Shown in pieces: positions 8,886 to 17,638 of a stretch of 64,000 nt of DNA. Position 1 is the stretch's first letter, and every line of letters starts with the position of its first letter. The translations under genes were made by a program, and so were the position numbers. This DNA is from Streptomyces sp. NBC_00433 (lineage in GTDB: Bacteria; Actinomycetota; Actinomycetes; Streptomycetales; Streptomycetaceae): the NCBI GenBank assembly GCA_036015235.1, contig CP107926.1, positions 1,054,001-1,118,000 on the forward strand, in the 5' to 3' direction. Under the pieces are notes generated by a model. It was given only the letters and a program-made list of their open reading frames with translations. It was not told the origin of the DNA and did not search any database.

Positions 8886-9440
8886 GTGCGGCAGCCTGAT
8901 CTCTCCGCGCACGACGACGGACCGGACGCCGATTTCAGCCGGTTCGTCGGCGCCCGCTGGCGTGCGCTGACCCATACCGCCTACCTGCTCACCGGGGACT
9001 TCCACGAGGCGGAGGACCTGGTGCAGGCCACTTTGGCGAAGGTCTACCCGCACTGGCGGCGGGTGCGGACGGAGACCGCCGAGCACTATGTGCGGCGGGC
9101 CCTGGTCAACACCAACCGCAGTCGGCACCGCCGGCGCCGGGTCGTACAGCTGCTGCTGCCCTCGCTGCCCGACACCTCCGCCGTCGACAACGGCGGAGGT
9201 GCGCAGCAGGGCGCCGAGCGGGACGTGCTGGTCCGCGCGCTGTCGGAGCTGCCCGAGCGGCAGCGGGCGGTCGTGGTGCTGCGGTATTGGGAGGATCTGT
9301 CGGCGGAGGAGGTCGCGGCGACGCTGCGCTGCTCCGTCGGTACGGTCAAGAGCCAGGCCTCCCGCGCCCTCGCCAAGCTGCGCCACAGCCCTGAACTGGC
9401 CCACTACTCGCTGGCCGGCGGGAACGGAGACCCGCGATGA
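8886..9440 (+). CDS. SigE-family ECF RNA polymerase sigma factor
   Basis: The product is 184 aa, starting at GTG 8886. Region 2 is visible as FVGARWRALTHTAYLLTGDFHEAEDLVQATLAKVY, and region 4 as LPERQRAVVVLRYWEDLSAEEVAATL with the helix-turn-helix SVGTVKSQASRALAKL. This arrangement is that of the actinobacterial SigE family (TIGR02983 type). The linker between regions carries an Arg-rich segment. The stop overlaps the start of the next gene by four bases (ATGA), so the partner membrane protein is probably translationally coupled and acts as the anti-sigma factor. Confidence 0.93.
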   Translation: MRQPDLSAHDDGPDADFSRFVGARWRALTHTAYLLTGDFHEAEDLVQATLAKVYPHWRRVRTETAEHYVRRALVNTNRSRHRRRRVVQLLLPSLPDTSAVDNGGGAQQGAERDVLVRALSELPERQRAVVVLRYWEDLSAEEVAATLRCSVGTVKSQASRALAKLRHSPELAHYSLAGGNGDPR

Positions 9441-10183
9441 CGTACGAACCCGACCAGGAAGGCGGCCGGCTGCGCGAAGCGCTGGCCCGCAGCGTGGAGG
9501 CCCACGACCCCTCCCCCGCACCCGTCGCCGGCATCATCGCGGCCGGCCGGGCCCGCCGCGCCCGGCGCCGCGGCGCGGCGGTGCTCGCGGCGACCGTGTC
9601 GGTCGCCGCCGCCGGCCTCCTCGTCACGCTGCCCGGCCACCACCAGGCCGCCGAGCCCCTGCGCCCGCGCCCGCGGGCGACCACCCCCGCCGCCTCGCCG
9701 TCCGGCGGACCGGTCAGTACGCGGGTGGCGCAGGGCAGCGTCGACGGCACGGCCTGGTCGGTGACCCTGGAGTTCTACCCGACGCTCCCGCACGACTTCG
9801 CCGGCGCTTCGGCCGGGTCGCTGCTGTGCCAGCGGATGGTGATCGACGGGGTCCGCGTCGACCACCAGGGCGGTCCCTGGTCCGACTGCCACCTGGGGGA
9901 CGGTCCCGACGACATCCGCCAGAACAGTGAGGAGGGCCTGTGGGGCCTGCACGAGAAGGGCACCAGCGGTTTCCGGCTCTTCGTCGCCCATTCCGAGCCG
10001 ACCGTCGCCTACGGTGTCGTCACCCTCACCGACGGCGACCGGCTCCAGGCCTCGGCGGCGGCCGTCCCCGGCACCGTCTTCCACGCCTGGGCCGTCGCGA
10101 TCCCGCAGGGCAGGACCATCGCCTCGGTCGACCAGTACGACGTCCGCCACCGGCTGGTCAGCCATGAGACGGAGTGGCGCTGA
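9437..10183 (+). CDS. membrane-anchored probable anti-sigma factor with the duplicated extracellular domain (second copy)
   Basis: The product is 248 aa. An N-terminal cytoplasmic part (residues 1-45; helix RLREALARSVEAH) could bind the sigma factor. One transmembrane helix follows (about 47-66), then a Pro-rich linker, and the outer domain (about 85-248) is the close paralogue of the secreted protein encoded at 8103. The ATGA overlap with the sigma gene and the topology fit a transmembrane anti-sigma factor. No ZAS motif (HxxxCxxC) is present. Inference: the soluble secreted copy and the membrane copy may compete for the same signal. Confidence 0.8.
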   Translation: MTYEPDQEGGRLREALARSVEAHDPSPAPVAGIIAAGRARRARRRGAAVLAATVSVAAAGLLVTLPGHHQAAEPLRPRPRATTPAASPSGGPVSTRVAQGSVDGTAWSVTLEFYPTLPHDFAGASAGSLLCQRMVIDGVRVDHQGGPWSDCHLGDGPDDIRQNSEEGLWGLHEKGTSGFRLFVAHSEPTVAYGVVTLTDGDRLQASAAAVPGTVFHAWAVAIPQGRTIASVDQYDVRHRLVSHETEWR

Positions 10184-10186
10184 GCC
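9736..10186 (+). repeat. diverged direct repeat, copy 2 (duplicated domain DNA)
   Basis: This is the partner of 8332-8831; see that entry. The copy here is shorter because a ~16-residue segment present after the first conserved block of copy 1 is missing. Confidence 0.8.
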
Positions 10187-10368
10187 GCCGGGTGTGACGC
10201 CGGGCGCGGGTCCGGCGCGGTTCGGCAGGAGCCGAGCGGGTATGGCAGTGATGATCGGGCACCGCTTGTGACGCGTGGGACATCTGACCGGGTGCGCGGT
10301 GGGCCCCTGGATGCCGGGCGTGGCGGGGCCGGACGCGTTGATGTCGACGTACCGGAGGGGGCACGACC

Positions 10369-10677
10369 ATGAGGACACTGGTGCTGGGTAGGACGCCCGC
10401 CAGGGTGACGGCGGTGCTGGCCACGTTACGCGGGGACGGATTCGACGTGGAGGGCGTGAGCACCGACGACGAGGCCCTGGCGCTGCTGGCGACCGACGAT
10501 TTCGAGGTGCTGATCATCGGCGGGGGTGTGGGGCCGGGCTCCCGCGCGGCGATCAAGGAGTTCGCGGCCGGCCACCGGGTGCGGCGGGTGATAGACGGTG
10601 CGCTGACCGAGCCTTTCGACGTCTACGTGCGGCGGGAGTTCGAGCCGGTGATCCGGGAGGTCGCCGCCGGGGGGTGA
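10369..10677 (+). CDS. small protein of unknown function, receiver-like pattern
   Basis: The product is 102 aa, with GGAGGGGG before ATG 10369. The alternating pattern (LVLGRTPARV..., FDVEGVSTDDEALALLATDDFEVLIIGGGV) resembles the first half of a Rossmann-like/receiver fold, but the phosphoacceptor Asp is not in place, as the strand ends LIIGGG. It has no membrane segments and stands alone between two gaps of 185 and about 530 bases. I recognise no specific family. Confidence 0.7.
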   Translation: MRTLVLGRTPARVTAVLATLRGDGFDVEGVSTDDEALALLATDDFEVLIIGGGVGPGSRAAIKEFAAGHRVRRVIDGALTEPFDVYVRREFEPVIREVAAGG

Positions 10678-11206
10678 GGCTGCGGGGCACGGGGCGGCGG
10701 GACGGCCGGGGCGGGGGCTCGCTCTCCCCCCCCGGATCGGGGCCACCCGACCCGCGGTTTCCGATCAGGCCCGATATCCCGGCTCAGGGTGACTGGGAAG
10801 GCGTCGAACGGGCACGCGAAACAGTATGAATGCACGCAAGAAAGGCAGTGGCCCCGACTCCCATCTCACTCCGGACCTCCCGCCCGCGGTCGAGGTCCCC
10901 GATCTCCCGCTCAGACCCGCCCCGAAGGACCGTCCCGCACCCCGGTGGAGCCGCGGCGACGACTCCCGCTCCCGCCGGCCGGACCGTGACGGCAGCTCAT
11001 GACGCACCCCGGCAACCCCGGCCGCGCCTGACCCTTCGGGGCCGCATCCGGCGGTGAGCCCGGCACTCAGGGCCTGCGCTCGCCGCCGCTGCGGAGCCCC
11101 CGCACCCGCCGGCGGTACGTGCCTTCGCCCCGCGATCACCGGTCGGCCATACCGTGGCCGGGTGGAATGGTTTCCTCCCTCACCAGGGGGCCTGTACCGT
11201 CCGCCA
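10678..11206. other. 529-base stretch with at most one tiny gene
   Basis: The only plausible coding segment is the 58-codon frame listed separately. The rest shows a C-run at 10729-10736 and no clear hairpin or repeat; the promoter of the sialidase gene should lie near its right end. Confidence 0.5.
10826..11002 (+). CDS. possible 58-aa Pro/Arg-rich peptide
   Basis: ATG 10826 opens a frame with good third-position GC and a sequence (DSHLTPDLPPAVEVPDLPL followed by an Arg/Asp-rich tail) that reads more like protein than the shadows around it. The ribosome site is poor. No family is recognised; it may be spurious. Confidence 0.3.
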   Translation: MNARKKGSGPDSHLTPDLPPAVEVPDLPLRPAPKDRPAPRWSRGDDSRSRRPDRDGSS

Positions 11207-13218
11207 ATGGACAAAGGATTACCTTCCCGAAGCCGGATCTCGCTGCTGACGTGGGCCGTCGTAACGGCCGCGACCGTGTGGGCCGTCCTGGCCGGGGCCG
11301 CCCCCGTCCGGGCCGCACCGGCCGCGGCCGCGCCGACGGTCAGCCGGCCCTTCGCCGCCCACACGGACGGCATCGCCTGCTACCGGCTCCCGTCGGTCAT
11401 CAGCGTCCCCGACCCGGCCCACCCGCACGCTGTCCTGGCCTTCGCCGAGGGTAGGGTCGACAGCTGCGCCGACGCCGGCGAGACCGACCTGGTGATGAAG
11501 AGGTCGGACGACGCCGGGGCCCACTGGGGCAGCCTCGTGACGCTGCTCGGCAAAGACCCCGGCGAGGCTCCCGACGCCTTCCAGAACATCGTCCCCATGG
11601 TCCACGTCCCGATCGGCGGCGGCCCGGCACGTATCACCGTGATGTACGCCTACAACACCGTGGGCACCGACATGAACGGCAATCCGGTCCGCACCGGCAA
11701 ACGCACTTTGCACATCCTCGCCAGCACCGATTACGGCGACAGCTGGCAAGCCGGTGACCCTGTCGACAGCGTGCTCGACGATCCCTCGTGGACGTGGGTT
11801 TCCGCTGGTCCGGGCCACGCCGTCGAGCTCCGGCACGGACCGCACGCGGGCCGGATGGTCGTCGTGGGCGACTACGGCCCCGCAGGGGCCGTCACCCCCG
11901 TGGACCCCGCACAACCCACTGTCCCCGTCCCCCCGATCGTCCAGACCGGCCTGGTGCTGTTCTACAGCGACGACGGCGGCGTGCAGTGGACGCGCGGTCC
12001 CCTGTGGGAGCCGCCGGCCGGAGGATTCGGAGCCAACGAGCCGGCCCTCGCCGAACGCGCCGACGGCTCGATCTACGTCAACGCGCGTGACGACCAGTAC
12101 TGCACCACCGACACCCACCGCGTCGCCGGGGTCACCGACGCCGACGGTACGCACTTCGTGAACGACGACGCAGCCTTCGCCCCCGTGGCGCACCTGACGG
12201 GCCCTCCCGTCTCCGGCTCCCTGCTGACCCTCTCCGACCCGGACGGCACGGGCAAGGGCCTGCTGCTGTACTCCGGTCCCTCCCGCGCGGGCCCGAGCAG
12301 CACCGATCGACAGGCCATGTCGATCCGCGCCTCCACCGACCAGGGCGCCACCTGGACGGACGTGGGCACACTGATCGACGCAGGCCACACCGGCTACTCC
12401 GACATGACCCGGCTGGCCGGCGACGCGAGCAGCCCCCAGCAGATCGGCCTGGTCTACGAGACGGCCGCCACCACTGCGAACGGCACCATCAACTTCACCT
12501 CCTTCACGACCCAGTGGCTCGACGCGAACACCACCGCACTCGTCCAGCGGACCAGTGACGGCACCGGACTCGGCTCCAACGGCGTCGTGAACGGGGGCGC
12601 CGCCCTCATCACGCGCGGCTCCGGCACCGCCCACGCCCTGAGCCTGGACGGCATCGACGACTACGTACGCGTCGTCAACTGCCCCGACCACCTGCGGCTG
12701 ACCCAAGGCGAGGACTTCACCGTCGCGGCGTGGATCAACTACACGGCCACGACCGGCACCCGCCCGATCGTCTGGGGATACGGGCAGGACGCCGCCCCCC
12801 AGTTCTGGCTGCGCGCCGAACTGGACGGCGGCAACCACGACATCACCGGTCGATCACCACCGCCACCGGCGACCACTTCACCGTGCGCACCACGTCCGCG
12901 TACAACGACGGCGCCTGGCACTACGTGGTCTTCCGCCGCCAGGGCGACCAGTTGCTGCTGTCCGTCGATTCCGAACCCGCGGTCTCCAAGACCGCCTCCA
13001 GCGACAGCCTCGTCCTCCACGGCACTTACACGAATCTCGGCGACACCTTCACCATCCACATCGGCGCACGTCCCGACCACCTCCAGCTCTTCAAGGGCGC
13101 CATAGACGAGGTACGCGTCTACGACCGCTCCCTGAGCCGGGCCGAGTGCACCCAGGCCTCGACCGGCGCCGTCCTCTCGAACGAGCAGCTTCGGCTGGAC
13201 TTCAACAGCATCTGGTGA
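11207..13218 (+). pseudogene. secreted exo-alpha-sialidase with C-terminal LamG-like domain, frameshifted
   Basis: ATG 11207 begins a signal peptide (residues 1-45, ending AAPVRAAPAAAA). The six-bladed sialidase propeller follows: the YRLPS motif carries the first catalytic Arg, and four Asp-boxes read SDDAGAHW, STDYGDSW, SDDGGVQW and STDQGATW. The FGANEPALAE segment holds the likely catalytic Glu. A LamG/concanavalin-like domain starts at about residue 475. At about 12846-12856 the frame must shift to continue this domain (DGAWHYVVFRRQGDQ ... DEVRVYDRSLSR) to the stop at 13218; the uninterrupted frame ends at 13105 in nonsense. One missing base near GGTCG explains it. The propeller itself is intact, so a truncated enzyme could still be active. 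Codon 5 is TTA (11219-11221), implying bldA control. Confidence 0.82.
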
Positions 13219-13230
13219 GTCGGCGGTCGT

Positions 13231-14208
13231 TCAGCGGGCGCCGATCTCGGCGGGCAGGCCGAAGGCCGCGAAAATCTCCGCCTCCTGGAAGACGGTGGTC
13301 CTGCTGATGCCGGCGGCGGTGACGGTGAAGACCTGAAGGGTGTGCAGCTCGAACACCCCGCCGTCACCGCCCCGGTAGGCCGCGAAGCCCGGCTGGCCGT
13401 TCGCGGCGATCGGTACGAGGCGCCAGTCGGTGCCCGCCTTGTCGAAGACCCAGTCCATGAACAGGCCGTAGTTCTCGGGCCCGACGAACCAGTTGAGCAT
13501 CGGGGGCATCTCCATGAGGACGTCATGGGTGAGGAGCTGCTTGAGCCCTTCGATGTCCGCCTTCTCGAACGCCGCCATGTAGCGCTCCACGCAGGCCCGT
13601 TGCTCCGCCCGCGTGGGCTCGGCGACCTGGTCCTCAAGGACGCCGGCCTCGTTCAGCCGGGCGCGCGCCCGCTGCAGCGAGCTGTTGACCGACGCGACCG
13701 TCGTACCGAGGATGTCGGCTGTCTCGGCGGCGGAGAAGGCGAGCACCTCGCGCAGGATCAACGCGGCACGCTGGCGTGCGGAGAGGTGCTGCATCGCGGC
13801 GACGAAGGCCAGCCGCAGGCTGCCGCGGTCGACGGCCGCGCCGGCCGGGTCCCCCAGGTGCAGCAGCGCGTCGGGCACGGGCTGGAGCCAGGTGGCCTCG
13901 CCCCCTGGGGCCAGCGGCTGGAGGGGGTCGCTCTGGGCGACCATTCCCGAGGGCAGCGGTCGGCGGCCGCGGCTCTCCAGGGCGGTCAGGCAGGCGTTGG
14001 TCGCGATCCGGTACAGCCAGGTGCGCAGCGAGCCGCGTGTGCCGTCGTAGCGGTTCCGCGCCCGCAGAGCCCGCAGGTAGGTCTCCTGCACGAGGTCTTC
14101 CGCGTCGTGGACCGAGCCGAGCATCCGGTAGCAGTGGGCCAGCAACTCCGACCGGTAGGGCTCGAGCCGGCGCTCGAAGTCCGCCATGTCCTCGGTCGTG
14201 GTCGCCAC
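13231..14208 (-). CDS. ECF sigma factor with C-terminal SnoaL-like domain (SigG/TIGR02960-like)
   Basis: The product is 325 aa. Sigma region 2 (residues ~10-75) reads LEPYRSELLAHCYRMLGSVHDAEDLVQETYLRA. Region 4 (~140-195) has LSARQRAALILREVLAFSAAETADIL and SVNSSLQRARARL. The last ~120 residues form a SnoaL/NTF2-like domain that starts with RYMAAFEKADIEGLKQLLTHDV. Such sigma factors lack a classical anti-sigma partner; the SnoaL domain itself is thought to control activity. It is divergent from a standalone SnoaL gene 180 bases away. Confidence 0.9.
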   Translation of the reverse strand: MATTTEDMADFERRLEPYRSELLAHCYRMLGSVHDAEDLVQETYLRALRARNRYDGTRGSLRTWLYRIATNACLTALESRGRRPLPSGMVAQSDPLQPLAPGGEATWLQPVPDALLHLGDPAGAAVDRGSLRLAFVAAMQHLSARQRAALILREVLAFSAAETADILGTTVASVNSSLQRARARLNEAGVLEDQVAEPTRAEQRACVERYMAAFEKADIEGLKQLLTHDVLMEMPPMLNWFVGPENYGLFMDWVFDKAGTDWRLVPIAANGQPGFAAYRGGDGGVFELHTLQVFTVTAAGISRTTVFQEAEIFAAFGLPAEIGAR

Positions 14209-14390
14209 CGCGGGCCCCCTCCTGTCGCTTCCCCCGCCGGGGACCCTACCGTGCCGGCAGGGGCCGGAAGGAAGTCGCCGCGGCCGCGATGAGTTCGGGC
14301 CCGCCCGCCGGTAGGTATCCGCGGAGGCGAAGACTCCCGGTGAGCCGCGGACCGCGGCGATCCGTACCGGTACGGTGAAGCGAGGGAACC

Positions 14391-14804
14391 TTGAGTACGA
14401 ACCAGAGGCACGCGGCCGACGAGACCGCCATCCTCAAGGTGCTGAAAGACCTCTACGAGGCCTGGGACGACAACGACGCCGACACTTTCGTGGCCGACTA
14501 CACGGAGGACGCCAGCGCGATCCTGCCCGGGTCCTACCGGAAGTCCAGGGACGAGATCCGCGACAGCATGGCGGCCGGCTTCGGCAGCCACCTGAAGGGC
14601 TCGACCACCGTCGACAAGGTGCTGGACGTCCGCTTCCTCGGCGACGACAACGCCGTGGTGGTCAGCGAGACGGGCATCCTCTTCCCCGGCGAGACCGAGG
14701 TGCCGGCCGACCGGCTGGCGGTCGCGACCTGGGTGGTCACCCGGCGGGACGGCAGGTGGCTGCTCGCGGCCTACCACAACTGCCCCGCCGTGCCCGTGAG
14801 CTGA
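14391..14804 (+). CDS. SgcJ/EcaC-type SnoaL-like (NTF2-fold) protein
   Basis: The product is 137 aa from TTG 14391, preceded by GAAGCGAGGGA. The pattern DETAILKVLKDLYEAWDDNDADTF followed by YTEDASAILPG and the closing strand GRWLLAAYHNCP is that of the SgcJ/EcaC family of NTF2-fold proteins (named from antibiotic clusters; catalytic role usually unproven). The gene faces away from the SnoaL-type sigma factor and may be under its control. A strong hairpin follows. Confidence 0.85.
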   Translation: MSTNQRHAADETAILKVLKDLYEAWDDNDADTFVADYTEDASAILPGSYRKSRDEIRDSMAAGFGSHLKGSTTVDKVLDVRFLGDDNAVVVSETGILFPGETEVPADRLAVATWVVTRRDGRWLLAAYHNCPAVPVS

Positions 14805-14818
14805 GGCCGCGCCCGGCC

Positions 14819-14858
14819 CTGACGCCCCTCCCCCGCCGGCGCGGCGGAGGGGCGTCAG
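14819..14858. terminator. bidirectional hairpin terminator
   Basis: A 13-bp perfect inverted repeat (14819-14831 / 14846-14858) with a GC-rich loop that can pair further. It lies between convergent genes, and its right arm covers the stop codon of the membrane protein gene. Confidence 0.75.
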
Positions 14859-15385
14859 GCGCCGGGGGCCGGCTGGAGCACGCGGGCATACCAGCGGCGG
14901 TGGACGACCGGCTCGACGCAGAGGACCGCGGCGCCCGCGACCGCGCCCACGAGCAGCGACGCCCAGCCGCCGCCGTTGGCGACCGCGCCGAGGCAGGCGG
15001 CGGCGACGGCGAGCGGGCGCAGCAGCGTCAGCGGGCCCAGGCCCACGACCATGGCCAGGGTCCCGGCGCGGAAGGGCAGGGCGAAGTAGGCGGCGAGCGC
15101 GAGCAGCACGGCGGCTGCGTAGGCCGCCGGCGGAAGCAGGTAGCCGATGCCGCCGTCGGCGAGTACGGCATAGGCGCGGGCCCGGTCGGGTGCGGCCAGC
15201 AGCACGGCGCCGGCCGTCAGCGCGGGGGCCAGGAGCAGGAAGGAGCCGACGGTGAGACCGCGCAGCGCGGCTCGGGCGTTGGCGCGGTGCTTGCGGATAC
15301 GGGCGTCGCGTCCCGCGTAGGCGCGGAAGCCGCTGAAGGCCGCGTCGACCAGGCCGAGCGCGGCGAGCGGCAGGGCGGGGGTCAT
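14855..15385 (-). CDS. multi-pass membrane protein of unknown function
   Basis: The product is 176 aa. About five hydrophobic segments alternate with short Arg-rich loops (GRDARIRKHRANARAALRG after the first). The start ATG 15385 overlaps the stop of the upstream methyltransferase gene by four bases, so the two are co-translated. The pairing suggests a membrane partner or product exporter for the methyltransferase, but no family is recognised. Confidence 0.8.
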   Translation of the reverse strand: MTPALPLAALGLVDAAFSGFRAYAGRDARIRKHRANARAALRGLTVGSFLLLAPALTAGAVLLAAPDRARAYAVLADGGIGYLLPPAAYAAAVLLALAAYFALPFRAGTLAMVVGLGPLTLLRPLAVAAACLGAVANGGGWASLLVGAVAGAAVLCVEPVVHRRWYARVLQPAPGA

Positions 15386-16317
15386 CGGGCGGACCCGGTG
15401 AACTGCTCCGGGCCGACGAGCCTGCGCGAGGCCCGGCCGAGGTGCCGGCGGAAGGGCGCCTCCAGGTGCGGGCGGACGCCGAGGACCGGGCGCAGGGTGG
15501 TGCAGAAGGGGTTCGCCAGGCCCCGGGGCTCGTAGAGCAGTGCCCGCAGGCCGGGGGCCTCGGCGGCCCGCAGCAGTGTCTCGTCGCGGTGGGCGCGCAG
15601 CGCCGAGGCGACCCCGTCGTGGCGGCCGAGCGGGTGGCGCATCCGGGCGCGGTGGAAGACCCATGCGCCGATGGGCGCGAGGCGGGTCGCCGCGATGTCG
15701 TAGTGGCAGAAGGCGAGCGCCTCGGAGGCGGCCTGGGCGCGGAAGAAGTCCGCCAGGGCGGGGCCGCGGAAGTGGTGCAGCACTCCGGTGGAGACGTAGA
15801 CGGTGGCGGCCTCCGGAAGGTCGAAGGCGTTGCCGTGGACGAAGCGGCAGTCGAGGTTCTCCGCGCGGGCCAGCCGGGTGGCCTCGCCGACCAGCGCCGC
15901 GTCGAGGTCGACTCCGATGAGTTCGACGTCCGGGCCGAGGGCGCCGGTCGCGGCGAGCCAGCGGACGAGGTAGCCGAGGCCCGCGCCGACGTCGACCAGC
16001 CGGAAGGGCCCGGTCTGCGGGGTCGTCGCGCGGATGGCGGCGAACAGCGGGCCGAGCAGGTGCACCAGGCGCTCGCCGATGCGCAGTTCCTCGCTGAGGC
16101 GCTGCAGTTCGGTGTGCACGCAGACCATCAGGTAGTCCACGGCGTGCGGGTCGAGGACATCGTCCTGGTCGGCGGGCAGCCCGGCGACGATCCGGGCGGC
16201 GCGCTCGTCACCGTACTCGCGGAGCCTGCGCAGCACTTCGGCCCGGCGGACGGGAAGCCGGCGGCCGGTGTCCGGGTCCGTGACGGTGATCAGGTCGGAT
16301 ATCTCAACGTAAGGCAC
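15382..16317 (-). CDS. class I SAM-dependent methyltransferase
   Basis: The product is 311 aa if GTG 16317 is used; the frame is open to 16530, but that part is Arg-rich noise. The SAM-binding core is clear: motif I LVDVGAGLGYLVRWLA, motif II ELIGVDLDAALVGEA, NAFDLP, and the post-motif STGVLHHF. An N-terminal ~100 residues with DPHAVDYLMVCVHTELQRLSEE may bind substrate. The C-terminus is rich in His/Arg. Substrate is unknown. It forms an overlapping two-gene unit with the membrane protein downstream. Confidence 0.87.
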   Translation of the reverse strand: MPYVEISDLITVTDPDTGRRLPVRRAEVLRRLREYGDERAARIVAGLPADQDDVLDPHAVDYLMVCVHTELQRLSEELRIGERLVHLLGPLFAAIRATTPQTGPFRLVDVGAGLGYLVRWLAATGALGPDVELIGVDLDAALVGEATRLARAENLDCRFVHGNAFDLPEAATVYVSTGVLHHFRGPALADFFRAQAASEALAFCHYDIAATRLAPIGAWVFHRARMRHPLGRHDGVASALRAHRDETLLRAAEAPGLRALLYEPRGLANPFCTTLRPVLGVRPHLEAPFRRHLGRASRRLVGPEQFTGSAR

Positions 16318-16625
16318 GGTGGAGAACCCTAGTTGCCCCTGTGGTACCCCCCGGGCGAACACGCGGCGGCGGCGCCGGCATGTGCGGGCTGTTGAATGAG
16401 GGGCTGGGGGAATCATTGTTGATATCGCGATACGTGGGGCAGCCCGCTCGGAGGAAATGGGCCACCGACCGCTGCAATAATGCACCTTCCGGCTTCCCTG
16501 AGGGCCGGCGCAAGCCCGGCTCTCCCCCAAGCGGAATTCCCGGCAAGGAGTTCCTCAAGAGGACGTCGCACGGCGATCGGCCATGGTAAACCTGCCTCGA
16601 AGGCTTTACGGAGGGGGATGTCACA

Positions 16626-17294
16626 ATGGGCGACGACGAACTGGGATCGGATCCCGATGAGGAAAGCGGGGGAAGCGGAATCTGGGGGCACCGGAACGGT
16701 AGGGTGCAAATCGTCGTCGCCGTGATCGGCGTCGTGGGAGCCGCTCTCGCGGCCGTACTCGCCGGAGTGTTCACCGGCAACAACGATCACCCCGGCCCAC
16801 CCCCGGGCGCCATGCAGACGCCCTTACCGGTGACGAGCAGCCAGACCCAGGGCGCGCCCGCCGAGTCGAGTGCCTGCACCAAACACCTGCGGATCGTCTC
16901 GCCCCAGCAGAACTACCGGATCGCGGACGGCAATGTCGGCGCCGCCGTCCAGGTCGACGCCTGCGACCTGAGCGGCGACACGGGCTGGATCTTCGATTTC
17001 GACCCCACGGGCGACCAGGCGTACTTCCTCGACGGCACACCGCCGTTCGCCCCGATCGCGCCGGGCGACGGAAGCTGGCACCTTGTCGACCAGGGGATCG
17101 GAAGCGTCGGCGAAGTGAACACCCCGCATATCATCTATCTGGCCGAGGCGACGCCCCAGTGCGCCAGGGCGCTGCGCACGGCCAAGCCTGACAAGGACGG
17201 CGACGTCAGTTTCAAAACGCTGCCCACGGGCTGCACCGTCGTCGACTCCGTCGACGTCACGGTGGTGGCCTATCCGTCCGAACCCTCGAATTAG
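16626..17294 (+). CDS. membrane-anchored extracytoplasmic protein of unknown function
   Basis: The product is 222 aa with GGAGGGGG before ATG 16626. A short acidic cytoplasmic tail precedes one transmembrane helix (VQIVVAVIGVVGAALAAVLAGVF, about 27-50) and a Pro-rich linker. The ~140-residue outer domain has four Cys that could pair and resembles the C-terminal domain of actinobacterial hypothetical proteins (LRIVSPQQNYRI...). Codon 67 is TTA (16824-16826), so expression may depend on bldA. I cannot assign a function. Confidence 0.8.
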   Translation: MGDDELGSDPDEESGGSGIWGHRNGRVQIVVAVIGVVGAALAAVLAGVFTGNNDHPGPPPGAMQTPLPVTSSQTQGAPAESSACTKHLRIVSPQQNYRIADGNVGAAVQVDACDLSGDTGWIFDFDPTGDQAYFLDGTPPFAPIAPGDGSWHLVDQGIGSVGEVNTPHIIYLAEATPQCARALRTAKPDKDGDVSFKTLPTGCTVVDSVDVTVVAYPSEPSN

Positions 17295-17638
17295 CCGGTC
17301 GGGCCGGGGACTTCGTATACGAATTCACCGGCTGTCCCGGTACCGCCGATATCCGCACCGGAACATCCTCCGAATACGGCGCCCCCGCCCTCGGCGGGGA
17401 CGCCCGGCGGGATCGCGCCGACAGGGCAGGCCGGGCGGCCCGTATCCGGCCCGCCGGACGGAACCGGGCCGACGGCCAAGGGCGTTCGCACCCCGAGGGA
17501 CGTCACCACCGCCGGAAGGCGGTACGCTGCGACGCCGCTGTCGTGTTCACGACCGCGGCGTCGCCTTTGTGTTGCCGGCACACCCGGCGCACGGGGCGCG
17601 TCATTTCAGTCACAGCACGTCGAAACTGGGGGCACCAC
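17295..17638. other. 344-base intergenic region with one large hairpin
   Basis: It contains no gene. The feature of note is the 36-base palindrome at 17529-17564, listed separately. Confidence 0.5.
17529..17564 (+). terminator. large near-perfect hairpin followed by a T-rich tail
   Basis: Arms GCGACGCCGC (17529-17538) and GCGGCGTCGC (17555-17564) enclose a second perfect pair GTCGTG/CACGAC (17540-17545 / 17548-17553) with a single mismatch between them; CTTTGTGTT follows. It could end the upstream gene or act as an attenuator 75 bases before the next start. Confidence 0.65.
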
